The notes beneath the pieces were generated by a model that saw only the letters and a program-made list of their open reading frames with translations, did no database searches and was not told the origin of the DNA. A DNA stretch of 64,000 bases from Asanoa ferruginea (GTDB taxonomy: Bacteria; Actinomycetota; Actinomycetes; Mycobacteriales; Micromonosporaceae). This document shows positions 26,824 to 36,418 of this stretch, in pieces. The stretch covers positions 6,634,001-6,698,000 of the forward strand of contig NZ_QUMQ01000001.1 in assembly GCF_003387075.1 (NCBI RefSeq), in the 5' to 3' direction. Both the position numbers and the translations under genes were made by a program. Position 1 is the first letter of the stretch. Each line of letters starts with the position of its first letter.

Positions 26824-27741
26824 ATGATCGACGTGCACCGGCTCCGGGTGTTCCGCGAGGTCGCCCGGCAGGGCAGCTTCAACCGCGCGGCGACCGTGCT
26901 GCGGCTCACCCCGTCGGCCGTGTCCCAGCAGATCAGCGCGCTGGAGCGGTCGCTCGGAACCGCCGTGGTCTGCCGCAGCACCCGCGGCATCGAGATCACC
27001 GACGCCGGCCGGGTGCTGGTCGACGCCGCCGACACGATCGCCGCCGAGCTCGACTGCGCCGAGCGGGAGATCGCCCGGCTCAGCTCCGCCGGCCCGCGGC
27101 TGACCATCGCGACGTTCGCCAGCGGCGGCCAGCGGTTGCTGCCGGGCGCGCTCATCCGGTTCTCCGCCAGCCACCCCGAGGTGACGCTGACGGTGCTGGA
27201 GGCCGAGCCCGACGAGAGCCTGCTCCAGGTGCGGTCCGGTGCGGCCGACCTCGCGCTGACCTACCACTTCGACGGGCCGCCGCCGGTTTCGCCCGACGAC
27301 CGCTCCGGGCTCACCTGGACCCCGCTGCTCGACGATCCGATGTGGATCGTGCTGCCCGCCGGTCACCGGCTGGCCGGGCGCGAGTCGCTCGCGCTGGCCG
27401 ACCTCGCCGGTGAGCGCTGGGTGCAGGGCTGCCTGTCGGCCACCGACATGATCGACCACTACGCGGCGCTGGCTGGCTTCGAGATCGAGGTGGCCTGCCG
27501 CGGCACCGACTACGTGTTCGCGCAGGCGCTGGTGCGCGTCGGCGTCGGGGTCAGCCTGGTGCCGGGCACCGCGCTCATCGCCGACGCCGACGGGCTCGCG
27601 ATGGTGCCGCTGGAGCCGCCGCGCCCGTCCCGGCGGATCGGCGTGGCGACCGCGCGGCGCCGTTCCCGCGACCCGCTGACCCGCGCGCTGGTCGAGGCGC
27701 TGTCCCAGGAAGTAAGACCCATCTCCCGAATCCCGGGATGA
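26824..27741 (+). CDS. LysR-family transcriptional regulator
   Basis: 305 residues. The HTH is at residues 4-62 (RLRVFREVARQGSFNRAATVLRL, then PSAVSQQISALERSLGT), followed by the periplasmic-binding-like effector domain starting near LTIATFASGGQRLLPG. AAGGA lies 7 bases before ATG. Divergent from the EamA transporter, its probable target. Class resembles regulators of exporters and amino-acid metabolism. Ligand unknown. Confidence 0.92.
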   Translation: MIDVHRLRVFREVARQGSFNRAATVLRLTPSAVSQQISALERSLGTAVVCRSTRGIEITDAGRVLVDAADTIAAELDCAEREIARLSSAGPRLTIATFASGGQRLLPGALIRFSASHPEVTLTVLEAEPDESLLQVRSGAADLALTYHFDGPPPVSPDDRSGLTWTPLLDDPMWIVLPAGHRLAGRESLALADLAGERWVQGCLSATDMIDHYAALAGFEIEVACRGTDYVFAQALVRVGVGVSLVPGTALIADADGLAMVPLEPPRPSRRIGVATARRRSRDPLTRALVEALSQEVRPISRIPG

Positions 27742-27760
27742 CCGGCGTACGGTCGACCGC

Positions 27761-28579
27761 ATGGTCGTCTACACCCATGGTCACCACGAGTCGGTGCTGC
27801 GCACCCACCGCTGGCGCACCGCCGAAAACTCCGCCGCCTACCTGCTGCCCTCGCTGACCCCTTCCGCGAAGCTGCTCGACGTGGGCTGCGGGCCCGGCAC
27901 GATCACCGCCGACCTGGCCGCTCGCGTCGGCTCGGTCACCGCCGTGGAGAACGTGGCCGCGGCTCTCGACCTGGCCCGGGCGGCCGCCGACGAACGCGGC
28001 GTGCGCATCGAGTTCGCCGTCGACGACGTGCACGCGCTCAGCTTCCCCGACGACAGCTTCGACGTGGTGCACGCACACCAGGTGCTGCAACACGTCGCCG
28101 ACCCGGTCACCGCGCTACGCGAGATGGCCCGGGTCTGCCGCCCGGGTGGCGTGGTCGCGGCGCGCGACGGCGACTACGAGACGTTCACCTGGTGGCCGGT
28201 GCTGCCGGAGCTGATCGAGTTTCGCGAGCTCTACCGGGCGGTGGCCCGCGCCAACGGCGGCGAGCCCGACGCCGGCCGACGGCTGTTCTCGTGGGCCCGG
28301 GCCGCCGGTCTCGACCCGGTCGCGACGACGTCGACGTGGTGCTTCGCGACGCCGGAGGACCGCGCCTGGTGGGGTGGCTCGTGGGCCGACCGGGTGACCG
28401 GATCGGCGCTGGCCGACCGGGCGGTAGAGCTGGGCCTGGCCGACCGCGCCGACCTGACCCGGATGGCCGACGCCTGGCGCACCTGGTCCGCCGCCGACGA
28501 CGGCTGGTTCTCCATGGTGCACGGCGAGATCCTCAGCTCACCGCGCGGGTCTGCCGGAAGCAGTAGTACAGCGCGATGA
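27761..28579 (+). CDS. Class I SAM-dependent methyltransferase (UbiE-like)
   Basis: 272 residues. Motif I LLDVGCGPGTITADLA is near residue 39, motif II VTAVENV, motif post-I DDVHALSFPDDSFDVVHAHQVLQHV, and the typical ALREMARVCRPGGVVAARDGDY. This is the Methyltransf_11/UbiE class acting on small molecules. The C-terminal 16 residues (Ser/Gly/Arg-rich) are encoded opposite the end of the TMEM175-like gene (47-base overlap) and are probably not functional. It follows the LysR gene by 19 bases. Substrate unknown. Confidence 0.87.
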   Translation: MVVYTHGHHESVLRTHRWRTAENSAAYLLPSLTPSAKLLDVGCGPGTITADLAARVGSVTAVENVAAALDLARAAADERGVRIEFAVDDVHALSFPDDSFDVVHAHQVLQHVADPVTALREMARVCRPGGVVAARDGDYETFTWWPVLPELIEFRELYRAVARANGGEPDAGRRLFSWARAAGLDPVATTSTWCFATPEDRAWWGGSWADRVTGSALADRAVELGLADRADLTRMADAWRTWSAADDGWFSMVHGEILSSPRGSAGSSSTAR

Positions 28580-29141
28580 CGATGTGCGCCACGAGCGTCG
28601 CCGGCGCGCTGAACACGGCGATGACCATCGTCAGCGAGTAGAGGGCGAGCCCGACCACGCTGAACCGGACGATCGACGCCCGCATCGCCACCGGGTCGAC
28701 GCTGGCCGCGAGCAGCGCCGGGCGCCGAGCCACGTAGGCGTAGAGCAGCGCGAACGTCACCGACATGAGCAGGAACAGTCCGGAGTAGACCAGGGCGGCG
28801 GTGCGCGCCGCGGCGCCGCCGGCGGTGAGATATTCGGCGAACAACGAGGTGGCGAACGGGATCGCCGCGACCGTCATCAACAGCAGCAGGTTGAGGAAGA
28901 GCGCGATCCGGTCGACCGCACCGAGCAACTCGAACACCGCGTGATGGTTGACCCAGATAATGCCGATGAGCAGGAAGCTGGTCACATACGCGGCGTAGGT
29001 CGGCCACTCGTGCCCGAGCGCCTCGGCGAGCGACCCCTCTAGCGCGCCGCGCACCGGCACCCGCAGGTCGAGCACGAGCAACGTGATGGCGATCGCCAGC
29101 ACGCCGTCGCTGAACGCCTCTGTCCGCCTGGTCTCACTCAC
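28533..29141 (-). CDS. TMEM175-family potassium channel protein
   Basis: 202-residue membrane protein with six spans. The family selectivity signature R-x3-FSDGV-x-AIAITLLVL is at residues 6-24, immediately after a short cytoplasmic N-terminus. Prokaryotic TMEM175 proteins assemble as tetrameric K+ channels. It follows the sigma-factor partner gene by 21 bases on the same strand and could belong to the same transcript. The 3' end overlaps the convergent methyltransferase. Confidence 0.9.
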   Translation of the reverse strand: MSETRRTEAFSDGVLAIAITLLVLDLRVPVRGALEGSLAEALGHEWPTYAAYVTSFLLIGIIWVNHHAVFELLGAVDRIALFLNLLLLMTVAAIPFATSLFAEYLTAGGAAARTAALVYSGLFLLMSVTFALLYAYVARRPALLAASVDPVAMRASIVRFSVVGLALYSLTMVIAVFSAPATLVAHIVIALYYCFRQTRAVS

Positions 29142-29162
29142 GTGATCATTATCGCGGTAGTG

Positions 29163-29733
<571 letters not shown>

Positions 29734-29741
<8 letters not shown>

Positions 29742-30417
29742 GGTGGTGCTCCAGCGTCTCGGCGAGTTTGCGCAGCCCGCGGTAGGCCGCCGTGCGCACG
29801 GCTCCGGCCCGCTTGCCCAGCACCCGCCCGGCGGATGCCGCGTCGAGGCCGACCACCACCCGCAGCAGCACCGCCTCCGCCTGGTCGCGGGGGAGGGTCG
29901 CGATCAGCGCCAGCGCCCGCTCGGTGGCCAGTGCGTCGGTCGCGTCGGCGGCCGTGTCGGCCGGATCGGCGAGGACGGCGAGTTGCGCCTCGGCGGCCAT
30001 CGTCTCCGGCCGGCGCCGGGTGCGGCGCAGGTGGTCGAGCGCGCGATGCCGGCCGACGGTCGCGCACCAGGCGCGGAAGCCCGCCAGGTCGCCGCTGAAC
30101 GACGGCAGGTCGCGGCAGACCTGCAACCAGGTCTCGGAGGCGACGTCGTCGGCGTCGGCGCCGACGAGCACCCGCAGATAGCGCAGCAGCCCCGGATGCA
30201 CCAGCCGGTAGACCGCGCGGAAGGCCGTTTCGTCGCCGGCCAGGGCGGCGGCGAGCGGGTCGGTGGCCAGCGGGTCTGCGGCGGCAGGGTCGGTGGCCAG
30301 CGGGTCTGTGGCGGCAGGGTCGGTGGCCAGCGGGTCTGTGGCGGCAGGGTCGGTGGTCAGCGGGTCTGTGGGCCGGCCGTCTTCGTCGGGCTGCGGTGCC
30401 GGGTGCCGGGACGTCAC
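29734..30417 (-). CDS. RNA polymerase ECF-type sigma factor with N-terminal DP repeats
   Basis: Sigma-70 family ECF-like factor, about 227 residues from GTG 30417 (GTG 30423 is an equal alternative). Region 2 is AGDETAFRAVYRLVHPGLLRYLRV then DVASETWLQVCRDL, and region 4 is ALALIATLPRDQAEAVLLRVVVGLDAASAGRVLG then GAVRTAAYRGLRKLAETL. Before region 2 there are about four copies of a decapeptide of the type TDPLATDPAA (residues ~17-56), encoded by a 30-bp tandem repeat; this is unusual in sigma factors. The downstream membrane protein overlaps by 8 bases and probably regulates it. No strong ribosome-binding site marks the start. Confidence 0.85.
30261..30370. repeat. 30-bp in-frame tandem repeat in the sigma factor gene
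   Basis: Units start at 30261, 30291, 30321 and 30351 (last one partial), each beginning CGGTGGCCAGCGGGTCTG with only one or two base differences. The length encodes ten residues, so copy-number change keeps the reading frame. High identity suggests recent expansion. Confidence 0.9.
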
Positions 30418-30610
30418 GACCACGGCACACCGGGGCAGCGTGGAACGCGGTGGGACGGCACGGGAGGTGACGATTCCACCCGGGTGGCCAGCGCACAACC
30501 CGAGGGACCCGGCAGTGCCCCACCGCCGGACCGACGCCGGTCCGCTCATCCCGGTGCCAGATTGTGCGCGGCCTCCCACGACACCAACAGCGCCGCCGGG
30601 GCGCCGGGTG

Positions 30611-31231
30611 TCACATCAGGTGCGCGGGGTCGGGTAGCTGGCCGCGGCTGGTCGGGTCGCGATAGACGGCGAGGGCCCAGAACAGCAGCGCCATGCCCAT
30701 CGCACCGGCGTCCGGCGTGCCGACGGCGCGTTCGCCGACGTAGGAGGCCCGGCCCATCCGGGGACTCAGGTCGGCGGTCGCCCGCGCGTGGTCGAACGCC
30801 TGGTTGGCGACCACCGTCCAGTCCAGCGGCGGGCGCGCGGCATGCAGGTCGTCGAGCGTCGGGCCGAGACAGTCGAGCATGGTGCGGTCACCGACCTTGG
30901 CCTCGCCGACCCGGGACACCGCCGCGGTGCCCGCGTCGAGCCCGGTGACCAGCGCCGCGTCGTCGTCGCCGGCCCCGTCGAGGCTGCTGCCGACGTCGTT
31001 GAACAGCAGCCCGATCAGCGGCCCGCTGGTGCCGCCCACCTCGTCGAGGAAGTAGGTGGCGGTCACCTCGAACTCGGTGGCCAGGTCGGCGTCGGCCGGG
31101 ATCCGGGTGACCGCGCCGCGCAGGCCCTCGCGCAGGTTGTCGCCGTAGTCACCGTCGCCGGCGACCTGGTCGAGGCGGGTCAGCTCGCCGTAGGCCTGGT
31201 CGGCGGCCTCCAGGTAGAGGTTCATCAGCAT
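30611..31231 (-). CDS. dhaL: Dihydroxyacetone kinase subunit DhaL
   Basis: 206-residue nucleotide-binding subunit. The Mg-ADP site ligands are in DQVAGDGDYGDNLREG (conserved Asp triad), and GGTSGPLIGLLF plus GDRTMLDCLGPT are typical. ATG 31231 follows the dhaK stop by 8 bases with GAGG as ribosome-binding site. In bacterial PTS-type systems DhaL passes phosphate from DhaM to DhaK-bound dihydroxyacetone, but no dhaM is present in the window. A separate phosphoryl donor gene elsewhere or direct ATP use is possible. Confidence 0.93.
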   Translation of the reverse strand: MLMNLYLEAADQAYGELTRLDQVAGDGDYGDNLREGLRGAVTRIPADADLATEFEVTATYFLDEVGGTSGPLIGLLFNDVGSSLDGAGDDDAALVTGLDAGTAAVSRVGEAKVGDRTMLDCLGPTLDDLHAARPPLDWTVVANQAFDHARATADLSPRMGRASYVGERAVGTPDAGAMGMALLFWALAVYRDPTSRGQLPDPAHLM

Positions 31232-31239
31232 GGCCGGCC

Positions 31240-32256
31240 TCACTTCCGGTATCCGGCGGTCCAGGCGGGCGCGTCGAACAACGCGGTCCATCCGCCGGAC
31301 GGACGCGACTCGACGTCGGGCTCCAGCATCGTCATCGTGATCGAGAAGCCCTTCATGTCCAGAGCCGGCGTGTACGGGCCGACCAGGCTGCGCTCCACCG
31401 TGATGTCGCGGGTGGCCAGCGCGTCAACCGCCTCGGCGAACACGTTGTAGAGCTCGATGTAGGTGGTGCCGCCCAGCCCGTTGACGAACAGGAACACCGC
31501 CGTGCCGGCCGGCAGGTGATTGACCACGTCGTCGACCATCCGTCCGACCAGTTCCTCGAGCGGCGGCCGTTGGATCGTGTGCTGGGCGCGTTCGCCGTGG
31601 ATGCCCACGCCGTATTCGAGCTCGCCCTCTTCGAGCTCGAAGCCCGGCTTGCCGGTCACCGGCGAGGTCTGCGCCAACGACGCGACCGCGATGCTGCGCG
31701 ACCGCCCGACGATGGTCTCGCCGAGCGCGACCAGCTCGTCGAGGGCGGCGCCCTGGTCGGCGGCCGCACCGAGGAGCTTCTCGACCAGCACGGTGGCCCC
31801 GGTGCCACGCCGCCCGGTCGCGGTCTGCTGACTCTCGGTGGCAACGTCGTCGTCGACCAGCACCCGCGCGACCGGAATCCCGTCGTGCCGCAGCCGCTCG
31901 GCCGCGATCCCGAAGTTGATCCGGTCACCGGTGTAGTTCTTGACGATGTGCAACACCCCGGCAGGACCGGCAACGGCACGGCTGCCTTCGTACACCTGAC
32001 GGTTGTGCGGTGATGCGAACACCCGCCCGGGCGCCGCCGCGTCGAGCATCCCGCGCCCGACCAGGCCGGCATGCATCGGCTCGTGCCCGGACCCTCCGCC
32101 GGAGAGCAGCCCAACTTGCCGGCGCGGATCAGGATCGACCGCGCGGACATAGATCGGATCGGTGTTCAGTTCGACCACGCCGGCTTGATCCCGCGCGAAC
32201 CCGAGCAGGGAGCGGTCAACGTACTCGGTCTTGGAAGCATAGAAAGGTTCCGCCAT
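31240..32256 (-). CDS. dhaK: Dihydroxyacetone kinase subunit DhaK
   Basis: 338-residue substrate-binding subunit that covalently binds dihydroxyacetone to histidine. The core LLSGGGSGHEPMHAGLVGRGML carries the GSGHEP loop; VKNYTGDRINFGIAAE, RRGTGATVLVEKLLGA and GIHGER(A) (catalytic His region) are all present. ATG 32256 (MAEPFY) gives normal length; the frame extends further upstream without conserved sequence. GAGAAG lies 5 bases before it. Co-transcribed with dhaL. The pair should phosphorylate dihydroxyacetone or a related ketose (e.g. erythrulose) in the cytoplasm. Confidence 0.95.
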   Translation of the reverse strand: MAEPFYASKTEYVDRSLLGFARDQAGVVELNTDPIYVRAVDPDPRRQVGLLSGGGSGHEPMHAGLVGRGMLDAAAPGRVFASPHNRQVYEGSRAVAGPAGVLHIVKNYTGDRINFGIAAERLRHDGIPVARVLVDDDVATESQQTATGRRGTGATVLVEKLLGAAADQGAALDELVALGETIVGRSRSIAVASLAQTSPVTGKPGFELEEGELEYGVGIHGERAQHTIQRPPLEELVGRMVDDVVNHLPAGTAVFLFVNGLGGTTYIELYNVFAEAVDALATRDITVERSLVGPYTPALDMKGFSITMTMLEPDVESRPSGGWTALFDAPAWTAGYRK

Positions 32257-32502
32257 CGGTCTTCTCGATTCCTGGTGGGTATCGGTCACCGGTGCGCGCC
32301 AGCCGTATCCCCCCATCATGCGACGGCGGCGGGGGATCGTCCGCTCGTTCGCCCGCCCACGGCGGTGATGTCCCGTGCCAAACCTCGCACGAAGGCACCC
32401 ACGTGCCCGACCGCCCTTGCGGGGGCATTGGCCGCAGATTTTGCATAATCGAAAGCCGTGGACGGGGCGGATTTCTCGCGTGGGATAGGCGATAATTGAT
32501 GC

Positions 32503-32790
32503 ATGCGGCAGCTCCAATTGTTTACCACGACACAGCTGGCCGCCATGCGAGATCGCACTGCGTCGCGCAGTTATTCGCCCGCGGGTGAAGAATTCCGCCG
32601 GGAGCACGAGCGCCATCGCGCCTGGGGCCTGACCCGGCGCCACGCGGAACGCCTGCGCCGCCTGCGCGGCAACGGCTGCGAGCCTCACGCAAGCCCCGAA
32701 TCCTCAGCAAGCCAGCGCCTCGGCGTGAAGAACGCAACCGATAAACCCGTGGGACAGGAAAAGGGATTGATCCAGCCGGCGGCAATAGCG
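32503..32790 (+). CDS. Small hypothetical protein, probably leaderless (3' end uncertain)
   Basis: The first ~55 residues (MRQLQLFTTTQLAAMRDRTA..., then REHERHRAWGLTRRHAERLRRLRG) look like a genuine small basic helical protein. Actinomycete genomes carry similar short Arg-rich proteins, but I cannot name a family. GATAAT at 32491-32496 would place the transcription start exactly at the ATG, so the mRNA is likely leaderless. After about residue 60 the codon bias fades and the frame stays open for ~1.1 kb into the glycosyltransferase gene, so a frameshift or loss of the original stop is suspected. The end given here is arbitrary. Confidence 0.4.
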
Positions 32791-33236
32791 TCGAGGACGC
32801 CGGCCGCAGACGTGGCATTGCGCCGCGCGGAAAAGATGCAGTCGCGCAAACCAGGCCTACCTCGGCGGCCAGTGTGTATCCGACCGGACGCGCCAATCCG
32901 AAAAGGCAATCCGCCAAGCGGCAAACGCGCCCAAGGCGATAAACGCGCCATCATTCACAACGGAAGTGCACCTTGGCACGCGCCGCGGCTCGCGGCTCCC
33001 AAGGCCGGCGACCGCGTGCTGGCCGCGCTGCTCGAGCCGGCGCCGCCGGTCGAGTGGAGGTGTGACACGCGCGCGGGTGACGGGATCCACCCGGGCGAGC
33101 TCCGTCGAGCGCGGCCATCGACGCCGCGACGACGTCAGTCGGGTCACCGCCACCTTGCGGCCGGAGCAGGTCATCCGGTCGGTGGTCGACCAAACGGCGG
33201 TCCGCCTCGTGGCGGTGACACCGTAGGTTTGTCCTC
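32791..33236. other. Interval of unclear coding status upstream of the GT87 gene
   Basis: This stretch is less biased in base use than its surroundings (for example 32880-32960). Short in-frame fragments on the + strand, such as 33134-33229 ending in VIRSVVDQTAVRLVAVTP, have strong G/C third positions, but they are not joined to a plausible start in the same frame. It may hold the remains of a decayed gene. No RNA gene was recognised. Confidence 0.4.
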
Positions 33237-34799
33237 ATGGGAACTGGCGGCCGGCGGGCAGCATTGCTCTGGGTCCTGTTCGGGGTGGTCGCCGTGGTGT
33301 CCTGCGCGCTTGTGTGGCGCCGGCCTGACCGGCTTTCCGACCTGCACATCTACTACGGCGCGATCCAGCATCTGCGCGGCGGCCACCCGCTCTACGACTA
33401 CGTCGCGGCGAACGGGGGGCCGTTCACCTACCCGCCCTTCGCCGCGTTGGTGCTCGGTCCGATCGCGTTCGTCCCCGAAGGGCTGCTTCAGGTCTTCTGG
33501 ATGGTGGCCACCGTCGGCGCGCTGGCCGCGATCGCCGCCGCGGTTGGGCGTGGGCGGCCGGACCTCGTCGCCGCTGTCGCGTGTGGACTGTTGCTGTCCG
33601 CGCCCGCGCAGAGCAACCTGCGGTTCGGTCAGGTGAGTGTGTTCGTCGTGCTGCTCGCGTTGGTCGACGCCCTGGGGCTCACTCCGGCCCGCTACCGGGG
33701 CTGCCTGGTCGGCCTCGCCGCGGCCATCAAGCTCACCCCGCTGCTGTTCGTGCTCTACTTCCTCGCCGCCGGGCGTTACCGTGACGCCGGGCGCGCGGCC
33801 GGCACGTTCGTGGCCGCCGCGGCGGTCGGGGCGCTGGTGCTGCCGTCGGCGAGTTGGACCTACTGGACCGGGGCGATGTTCGAGACCGGGCGGATCGGCA
33901 ACCTCGCCTCGCTCGGCAACCAGTCGGTGCAGGGCATGCTGCTGCGGATCGGCCTCGCGCCCGGCGCGCTCCCGCTGGTCTGGGCGGCCCTGGTCGCCGT
34001 GCTCTGCGTGGTGGCGCTGCTGCGGGCGCGCCGGCTCGCAACCGAGGGCCACTCGACCAAGGCCGCCGTCCTCGTCGGCTGCGCCACGGTTGCCGCCTCG
34101 CCCGTGTCCTGGACCCACCACCAGCTCTGGCCGGTGCTCGCCGCGATGCTGCTGATCGGCACCCGCGGCGCAGTGCACCGGGCGGCCGGCGCCGCGCTGC
34201 TGACGGCGATGGTGCTCTCGCTCGGTGTCGTGCTGGCCGGCGTCTCGTTCACCCCGGGCGTGCAGTTCGTGCTGGAGAACGCCCGCGCGCTCGGCACCGT
34301 CGGTGTCTGCGCGCTCGGCTTCGGGGCCGTGGTGGCCCAGCATCGCAGCGCCCGGCGGTGGACCCTGGCCGGCGCCGCCGCGGCCGCGATCGCGGTCGTC
34401 GCCGTGCAGCCACTGCCGGCCTCGGCCGATCCGACGTTCAAGGCCTACCGGATCGACGACACCGCCAACCCGCGCTACTTCTACGTCTGCCGCGACCAGG
34501 TGAGCTGTGCGGCCTTCATCGGCGACCAGTCGATCCGCTTCGGCGTCGTCGCGGAGAAGACCAAGGTCCGCGTCAACGGCGTGGTCGGCCCGGCCGTCGC
34601 CCGCCTCGAATACCGCTCCGCGCCGGGCGGCCGGCCACGGGAGATCCCGCTGCTGGCGCCGTACCCGGATGGTCGGGTCTTCTCGTTCAGGTCCGCGAGC
34701 CTGACGCACGGCAAGCTGGTCGCCTACGACCCGGCCGGCCACGAGATCGCCAGCTACACACGTCTGACGCCGGCCCGCCACCCCGATGAAGGGGGGTGA
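33237..34799 (+). CDS. Polyprenol-phosphate-dependent glycosyltransferase, GT87 (DUF2029) with C-terminal outside domain
   Basis: 520-residue integral membrane glycosyltransferase of the GT-C class. About ten spans occupy residues 10-395. The first outside loop holds the catalytic Asp region SDLHIYYGAIQHLRGGHPLYDY, then GGPFTYPPFAALVL, and later LRFGQVSVFVVLLALVD and SPVSWTHHQLWPVL. Relatives such as PimE and Rv2181 add mannose from polyprenol-P-mannose to lipoglycans. The last ~125 residues, after a span at ~375-393, form a soluble domain with CRDQVSCAAF (two cysteines), likely outside the membrane; most relatives lack it. The gene stands alone. Confidence 0.87.
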   Translation: MGTGGRRAALLWVLFGVVAVVSCALVWRRPDRLSDLHIYYGAIQHLRGGHPLYDYVAANGGPFTYPPFAALVLGPIAFVPEGLLQVFWMVATVGALAAIAAAVGRGRPDLVAAVACGLLLSAPAQSNLRFGQVSVFVVLLALVDALGLTPARYRGCLVGLAAAIKLTPLLFVLYFLAAGRYRDAGRAAGTFVAAAAVGALVLPSASWTYWTGAMFETGRIGNLASLGNQSVQGMLLRIGLAPGALPLVWAALVAVLCVVALLRARRLATEGHSTKAAVLVGCATVAASPVSWTHHQLWPVLAAMLLIGTRGAVHRAAGAALLTAMVLSLGVVLAGVSFTPGVQFVLENARALGTVGVCALGFGAVVAQHRSARRWTLAGAAAAAIAVVAVQPLPASADPTFKAYRIDDTANPRYFYVCRDQVSCAAFIGDQSIRFGVVAEKTKVRVNGVVGPAVARLEYRSAPGGRPREIPLLAPYPDGRVFSFRSASLTHGKLVAYDPAGHEIASYTRLTPARHPDEGG

Positions 34800-34837
34800 C
34801 GGGCCGGCCAGGCGGCACGCCTGTCAGGGGTGCGTGG

Positions 34838-36298
34838 TCAGCGCACGTTCACGAACACCGGGTTCGAGTAGAACCACAGGTCGTCCCACGGGCTCTCCAG
34901 GCCGTCGGCCGCCGGCTCGAGCTCGTCGGTGCTGGTGCCGCGGACCCGCGCGTACAGGTCGCCCTCGACGTTTTTGATCGTGTGCTTGATGACGAAGTCC
35001 TTGCCGTCGCGGTGCCAGTCCGACCGGCCGAAGCGCGCGACCACCTTCGTCGTGGCGTTGGTGTCGGCGTTGACGTCGGCGGCCAGGCCGGTGATCCGCC
35101 CGACGATCAGGTCGACGCGGCGGACGGCCGGGCGGTCGCCGTTGCCGTTGACGCCCTGGAGCTCGCGGAAGCGGATCTCGATGTCGACGTCGTTGCGGTT
35201 GCGGCGGCTGACCGTCAGCTCCTCGCCGACGTTGGCGGACTTGCCGCGGTTCGACGCGGTGACATCCAGCGCGCTGATCAGGTCGCCGGTGACGACCCAG
35301 ATGCGGCCGTCGCGCAGCGCGTCCATGATGTCGGCGTAGTCCTGGCGGGCGTACACGTAGGTCTTGCTGTATTCGCCCGGCCAGAAGTCGGAGCCGCCGC
35401 GGGTCCAGTGGACGTGTGAGTCCGAGGTGGCGGTGATCCACCACTTGCGGCCCTCGCCGAGCAGCGAGTCCCACAGGCCGCCGACGCGGGCGGTCATCTG
35501 GTCGAAGCCGCCGTAGGTCGGGTGGCTGCCGTAACCGCCGCGGGCGCCGCCGTTGAGCGGGCCGGCCTGGTGGCCCGGCGCGCCCTCGAATCCGATGTAG
35601 ACATCCGGCGCGGCGTTGTTGCCGGCGCGGAACTCGCGCGGGGTGTCCTGGCCGTAGACGCCCAGGCCGCTGGCCGAACGGGCCGCGTGGTGAGCGATGA
35701 CGATCGGCTTCTGCCGGTGCGACGCGGCAGACTTCAGGAACTCGACGAACTTCGCCTCGGTGTCGCGCGACGGGTCGGTCGGGAACGCGTCGAACTTGTT
35801 GAACCGGCTCTCCAGCTCGAAGAGCAGCTTCGCCTCGTCGTCGTGCCGCGGGATCATCAGCGTGTGGTGGTCCATCTGCGGCGTGTCGAACTCCATACCC
35901 CAGAACTGCAACACCTCGGGTACGAGCTTGCGCGAGCGCAGCAGGTCGGGGTAGGCCTGCTCCAGGTTGACCTTCGAGTGCGTCGGTCCACCATGGTCGG
36001 TGCACATCGCCCAGGTGAGGCCGAAGTTCTTCGCCATGATGGCGTTGGTGACGATCGGGTAGACCGCGTCCGCGCCCTTGTGGAAGGTCGGCGGGTTGGT
36101 CGAGGTGTCGAACTCGCCGCTGTACTCCGAGTGGATGTGGTGGTCACCGGCGCGCCACGCGCGGGCGTTCGACGAACCCTTCGAGGTGGCTTCGGCGGCG
36201 GTGGCACCGATCAACGGGGCGGCGGCGACGATGGTCGCGCCGACCCCCGCGTATTTGACGAGCTGCCGGCGCGAGTAGCCGGATTCGGCATTGGACAT
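34838..36298 (-). CDS. Tat-exported PHP-domain metallohydrolase (CehA/McbA family)
   Basis: 486 residues. A Tat signal (YSRRQLVKYAGVGATIVAAAP) leads to an exported PHP-type metal-dependent phosphoesterase/hydrolase domain: DHHIHSEYSGEF supplies the first HxH, CTDHGG the second, MEFDTPQMDHHTLMI and IAHHAAR further ligands, and TATSDSHVHW the C-terminal His/Asp. A beta-rich C-terminal domain follows. CehA/McbA members include carbaryl hydrolase, but most are uncharacterised. An AAGG ribosome-binding site precedes ATG. It ends 38 bases from the convergent GT87 gene. The natural substrate is unknown. Confidence 0.88.
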   Translation of the reverse strand: MSNAESGYSRRQLVKYAGVGATIVAAAPLIGATAAEATSKGSSNARAWRAGDHHIHSEYSGEFDTSTNPPTFHKGADAVYPIVTNAIMAKNFGLTWAMCTDHGGPTHSKVNLEQAYPDLLRSRKLVPEVLQFWGMEFDTPQMDHHTLMIPRHDDEAKLLFELESRFNKFDAFPTDPSRDTEAKFVEFLKSAASHRQKPIVIAHHAARSASGLGVYGQDTPREFRAGNNAAPDVYIGFEGAPGHQAGPLNGGARGGYGSHPTYGGFDQMTARVGGLWDSLLGEGRKWWITATSDSHVHWTRGGSDFWPGEYSKTYVYARQDYADIMDALRDGRIWVVTGDLISALDVTASNRGKSANVGEELTVSRRNRNDVDIEIRFRELQGVNGNGDRPAVRRVDLIVGRITGLAADVNADTNATTKVVARFGRSDWHRDGKDFVIKHTIKNVEGDLYARVRGTSTDELEPAADGLESPWDDLWFYSNPVFVNVR

Positions 36299-36418
36299 GG
36301 AGAGGCCTTCCCTGTTTCGGTGCTCGGCGTGCGGGTCTGAGCCTCGGAGGCGCCCATGAACCGGCGGTGAACGCGCCGCGCACCCGCCGCGAACTCCTAA
36401 CCTCGATAGGAGATCGAC

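Noticed and set aside
30261-30370. Possible CRISPR-like array
   Set aside because: Units are contiguous 30-bp tandem repeats without spacers and are in frame within a sigma factor gene.
36394-36412. CTCCTA/TAGGAG hairpin after the M56 gene as a terminator
   Set aside because: Only six pairs with A/T content; may be chance, so it is not listed as a terminator.
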